64,000 nucleotides of DNA from Pseudomonas sp. sp1636. GTDB taxonomy: Bacteria; Pseudomonadota; Gammaproteobacteria; Pseudomonadales; Pseudomonadaceae. Position 1 is the first letter of the stretch. The number at the start of each line of letters is the position of its first letter. The DNA lies in NCBI RefSeq assembly GCF_030376615.1, contig NZ_JARRAB010000012.1:62001-126000 (forward strand), read 5' to 3'. Shown here piece after piece: positions 61,831 to 64,000 of this stretch. Made by a program: the position numbers and the translations under genes. The notes below the pieces were generated by a model, which was given only the letters and a program-made list of their open reading frames with translations, was not told the origin of the DNA and did not search any database.

Positions 61831-61865
61831 ACCCGTTGTGCGTAAACGCCAGCGGGTTTTTTTTT
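61831..61865 (+). terminator. Terminator of the L,D-transpeptidase gene
   Basis: ACCCGTTG (61831-61838) pairs with CAGCGGGT (61850-61857, one wobble), followed by eight Ts. A separate perfect hairpin, GAGTGCGCC/GGCGCACTC (61866-61889), lies immediately next, flanked by a T-run and an A-run. Confidence 0.8.
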
Positions 61866-61889
61866 GAGTGCGCCGGGCGGGGCGCACTC

Positions 61890-61922
61890 AAAAAAAAAGC
61901 CGATCCTTTAAGGGATCGGCTT
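61890..61922 (-). terminator. Terminator of oprI
   Basis: On the minus strand AAGCCGATCC pairs with GGATCGGCTT (arms 61913-61922 and 61897-61906), followed by a run of Ts (61898-61890). It is a strong intrinsic terminator 20 bp after the oprI stop. Confidence 0.85.
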
Positions 61923-61942
61923 TAGTTAGCCTTGAAGGGCTA

Positions 61943-62194
61943 TTACTTGCGGCTGGCTTTTTCCAGCATACGCAGAGCGCGCTCATTGGCTTCGTCAGCA
62001 GTTTGCTGAGCCTTCTGAGCGGCTGCCATAGCGTCATCAGCCTTGCGATAGGCTTCATCGGCACGGGCTTGAGCGCGAGCAGCAGCGTCTTCGGTAGCGG
62101 TCAGACGTGCTTCAGTTTCTTTGGACATGCTGCTGCAACCGGTAGCCAGAACTGCGGCCAAAGCCAGAGCAGAGAATTTCAGAACGTTGTTCAT
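61943..62194 (-). CDS. oprI: Major outer-membrane lipoprotein OprI (Lpp-like)
   Basis: An 83-residue murein lipoprotein. The signal peptide ends with lipobox LATGC, the mature protein is a continuous alanine-rich alpha-helical heptad coil ([36 protein letters not shown]), and the C-terminal lysine (ASRK) is the expected peptidoglycan attachment point. ATG 62194 has AAGGGGA about 6 bp upstream; an earlier ATG (62239) adds an unlikely leader. The strong ribosome-binding site and terminator fit one of the most abundant proteins of the cell. Confidence 0.97.
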
Positions 62195-62276
62195 CGTGTT
62201 CCCCTTGAGGTGGAGTTTTTCCATAAAAGCAATTTCCAAACAGTAGGAAATTAGCCGGCGTACATACTACCCATAA

Positions 62277-62305
62277 CTTCTAGTAAGTAAATGTAGGCCG
62301 TGCAA
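62277..62305 (-). promoter_or_regulatory. Sigma-70 promoter of oprI
   Basis: Minus-strand TTGCAC (62300-62305), a 17-bp spacer and TAGAAG (62277-62282), about 80 bp upstream of the oprI start in an AT-rich stretch. Confidence 0.55.
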
Positions 62306-62709
62306 GCGGAGCCTGTTTTTTTTCACCTTGGCCAAGGACGCAGCACAAGTTGTGATGTTTTGGATGAAAAACATACAGTTTTCGTTGTTCCTGCCGTGTC
62401 GCGGAGTTTACTGCTATAAATCGTCACGCCATTGCAGGGCGCCCGTTAGTCTTGTCGGGCTCGGGGCTGTGCCGTTGTGAAGTCTGGACATGGGTTGTTT
62501 TTTTTCAGGTTAATAGTGCGACTCTTTGCCTGGTGATTGCGTGGCGGCCACGGGTTTTGGTTAATAGGAAACATTTCGCTTGCGGATGCTCGCGTTGCGG
62601 ACTGAGCCGCCCCGGGGGGCATCCGGGCTGCACACATGCACTTACTGAGCGGGTAGGCGCTACGGTTTACCCTTAGTCTGGCAAGTACAAAAATAGCGGA
62701 GGGTTACGC
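62306..62709. other. 404-bp gap between oprI promoter and the GntP-family gene
   Basis: No gene is recognised. The region is unusually A+T-rich for this window in its first half, with several T-runs (62320-62330, 62497-62508) and the box TATAAA near 62412. A plus-strand TTTACC (about 62665) followed by TACAAA at a 16-bp spacing could be the promoter of the downstream permease. Confidence 0.35.
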
Positions 62710-64000
62710 ATGCTTGGGAATGCAGGGTTGTTGGCGGGCTTGGCGTTACTGATTTTCATGGCGTTGCGCGGCGTGAATATATTCATTGCCGCCTTGCTCT
62801 GCGCCGTGCTGGTAGCGCTGAGTAATGGCTTGCAAGTCCCGCAGACGCTACTCGAGTATTTCCCTTTCGGCCCGTTGGGCGCCTTCACCTTTGCCGGCAA
62901 GTTCTTCGTGCTGTTTCTCTGCGGCGCGGTCTTCGGCAAGGTCATGGCCGCAAGCCAGGCGGCCAGCAGCATTGCGCAGGCGATTACGCGCAGCCTCGGT
63001 ATTCGCCGAACCCTGTGGGTCACCATGCTGGTCTGTGCGTTGCTGACCTACGGTGGGGTGGTGGTGTTCGTGGTGATTTTTACCATGTATCCGCTGGGTA
63101 TCAGCTTGATGCGCGAAGCTAACCTGCCCAAGCGCCTGTTCTGTGCCGCCACCGCGTTGGGCGCCGGCACCTTCACCATGACCGCCATGCCGGGTACGCC
63201 CTCGATTCATAATGTGATCGCCGCCAGTGCCCTGGGTACCGACCTGTTTGCCGGCGCCTGGATCGGGGTGACGGCCAGCCTATTGATGGCTGCGCTGGGC
63301 ATGCTCTATGTGCAGCGCGAATGGCGCCTGGCTCGCGAACGAGGCGAGGGCTTTGAGGCCAATGCGCAGGATTTGCGCATGGAGCAATTGGCCAGTGCGC
63401 CGGGTTCCGGGCCGCATTGGGGGCTGGCTGCGGTACCTATCCTGGTGGTGTTAGGCATTATCATGCTGCCGCGCTTGCTGCTGTTGAGTGGCGCGGTCGT
63501 TCCGGGGCAGGGCTTGGCGGGTCAGTTGCTGGGGGTCAGCCAGCAGCAGCCGATTCTCTGGCCGAGCCTGGCTTTGGTGATTGCCACTGGGGTTGCGGTC
63601 ATGCTGTTCGCGGGCTTGCGCCGCAGTCCGCTCGCGCTGCTCGGGCAGGGGGCAGACGATGCGATCATGCCGCTGCTGAACACCGCCGCGGTGATTGGCT
63701 TCGGTGGCGTGGTCACCCAGACGTCAGGGTTCGCCCAGTTCGCCCAGTGGGTGTTGACGCTGGACTTGCCGCCACTGTTGTCGATTTTCGCCTCGGTCAG
63801 CGTGGTTTCGGGGATCGTGGGCTCCTCCTCTGGCGGCTTGCAGATATTCATGCAGACCCTGGCGCCGAAATACCTGGAAATGGGCGTCGAGCCTGAAGTC
63901 CTGCACCGTATAGCCGCTATCGCCTCGGGTGGTTTTGATTCGCTGCCACACTGTGGGGCAGTGATTGCCATGCTGATGATCATGGGCTTGACCCACAAAC
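62710..64000 (+). CDS. GntP-family (gluconate/H+ symporter-type) permease, 3' end outside window
   Basis: The frame is open from ATG 62710 (GGAGGG 7 bp upstream) to the end of the window, 430 codons, close to the family's ~450-460 residues. About twelve hydrophobic segments are seen. Landmarks are ALRGVNIFIAALLCAVLVALS at the N-terminus, TYGGVVVFVVIFTMYPLGISL, TFTMTAMPGTPSIHNVI, NTAAVIGFGGVVTQTSGF, GIVGSSSGGLQIF and ASGGFDSLPHCGAVIAML. The last is typical of GntP members that import short-chain hydroxy acids rather than gluconate; the substrate is an inference. No partner dehydrogenase is within the window. Confidence 0.88.
   Translation, partial: MLGNAGLLAGLALLIFMALRGVNIFIAALLCAVLVALSNGLQVPQTLLEYFPFGPLGAFTFAGKFFVLFLCGAVFGKVMAASQAASSIAQAITRSLGIRRTLWVTMLVCALLTYGGVVVFVVIFTMYPLGISLMREANLPKRLFCAATALGAGTFTMTAMPGTPSIHNVIAASALGTDLFAGAWIGVTASLLMAALGMLYVQREWRLARERGEGFEANAQDLRMEQLASAPGSGPHWGLAAVPILVVLGIIMLPRLLLLSGAVVPGQGLAGQLLGVSQQQPILWPSLALVIATGVAVMLFAGLRRSPLALLGQGADDAIMPLLNTAAVIGFGGVVTQTSGFAQFAQWVLTLDLPPLLSIFASVSVVSGIVGSSSGGLQIFMQTLAPKYLEMGVEPEVLHRIAAIASGGFDSLPHCGAVIAMLMIMGLTHK

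Overview
The window looks like a chromosomal segment of a high-GC gammaproteobacterium of the genus Pseudomonas (sensu lato). The evidence is a fabA-fabB pair next to a hybrid sensor kinase, gpsA, selD-mnmH, oprI beside an L,D-transpeptidase, a tesA-type esterase divergent from an ABC pair, and a moxR-DUF58-tgpA operon. From memory of P. aeruginosa gene order, two core blocks are joined here: positions 1-23 kb resemble the htpG to selD/selU neighbourhood, and 44-64 kb resemble the tgpA to oprI neighbourhood. Between them (about 23.5-42 kb) lies an accessory region.

Layout. 1-5.4 kb: the end of htpG, a secreted amidohydrolase, a DUF3859-type exported protein, then fabB and fabA on the minus strand behind a FabR/DesT-like operator. 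5.6-10.7 kb (minus): a three-gene operon of TonB-dependent receptor, periplasmic ABC-type substrate-binding protein and hybrid histidine kinase. 10.8-19.5 kb (plus): gpsA, a small membrane protein, sixA, an acyl-CoA ligase behind a palindromic operator, a hotdog thioesterase, two alpha/beta hydrolases, a GST, a DUF4892-type protein and a PerM-like permease. 19.7-23.4 kb: a patatin-like phospholipase, selD, mnmH and a small lipoprotein.

Accessory region. bcsG (cellulose phosphoethanolamine transferase) is separated from the main cellulose operon bcsR-bcsQ-bcsA-bcsB-bcsZ-bcsC by a nitric-oxide-reductase cluster (norC-norB-norQ-norD) that is flanked by an IS630-family transposase remnant and an apparently decayed cupin gene. 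NorC carries an extra C-terminal cytochrome c domain, so it has two haem motifs, and a 36-codon membrane-peptide gene sits just upstream of it.

42.6-64 kb: an HBM-type chemoreceptor, moxR-DUF58-tgpA, a CHAD protein, a TesB-like thioesterase, a second chemoreceptor, tatD, an MltF-like lytic transglycosylase, thpR, greB, a LolC/FtsX-type ABC exporter, a tesA-like esterase, an L,D-transpeptidase, oprI and the start of a GntP-family permease that runs off the end.

A family of dispersed repeats recurs through the window. The best copy is 150 bp with perfect 20-bp terminal inverted repeats (60213-60362). Older copies lie at 5555-5701 and 19533-19730, and half copies at 1586 and 42217. Several of them supply the last codons, stop codon or ribosome-binding site of neighbouring genes. 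I saw no tRNA, rRNA or CRISPR array. Homology calls are from recognised motifs and family knowledge; no database search was run.
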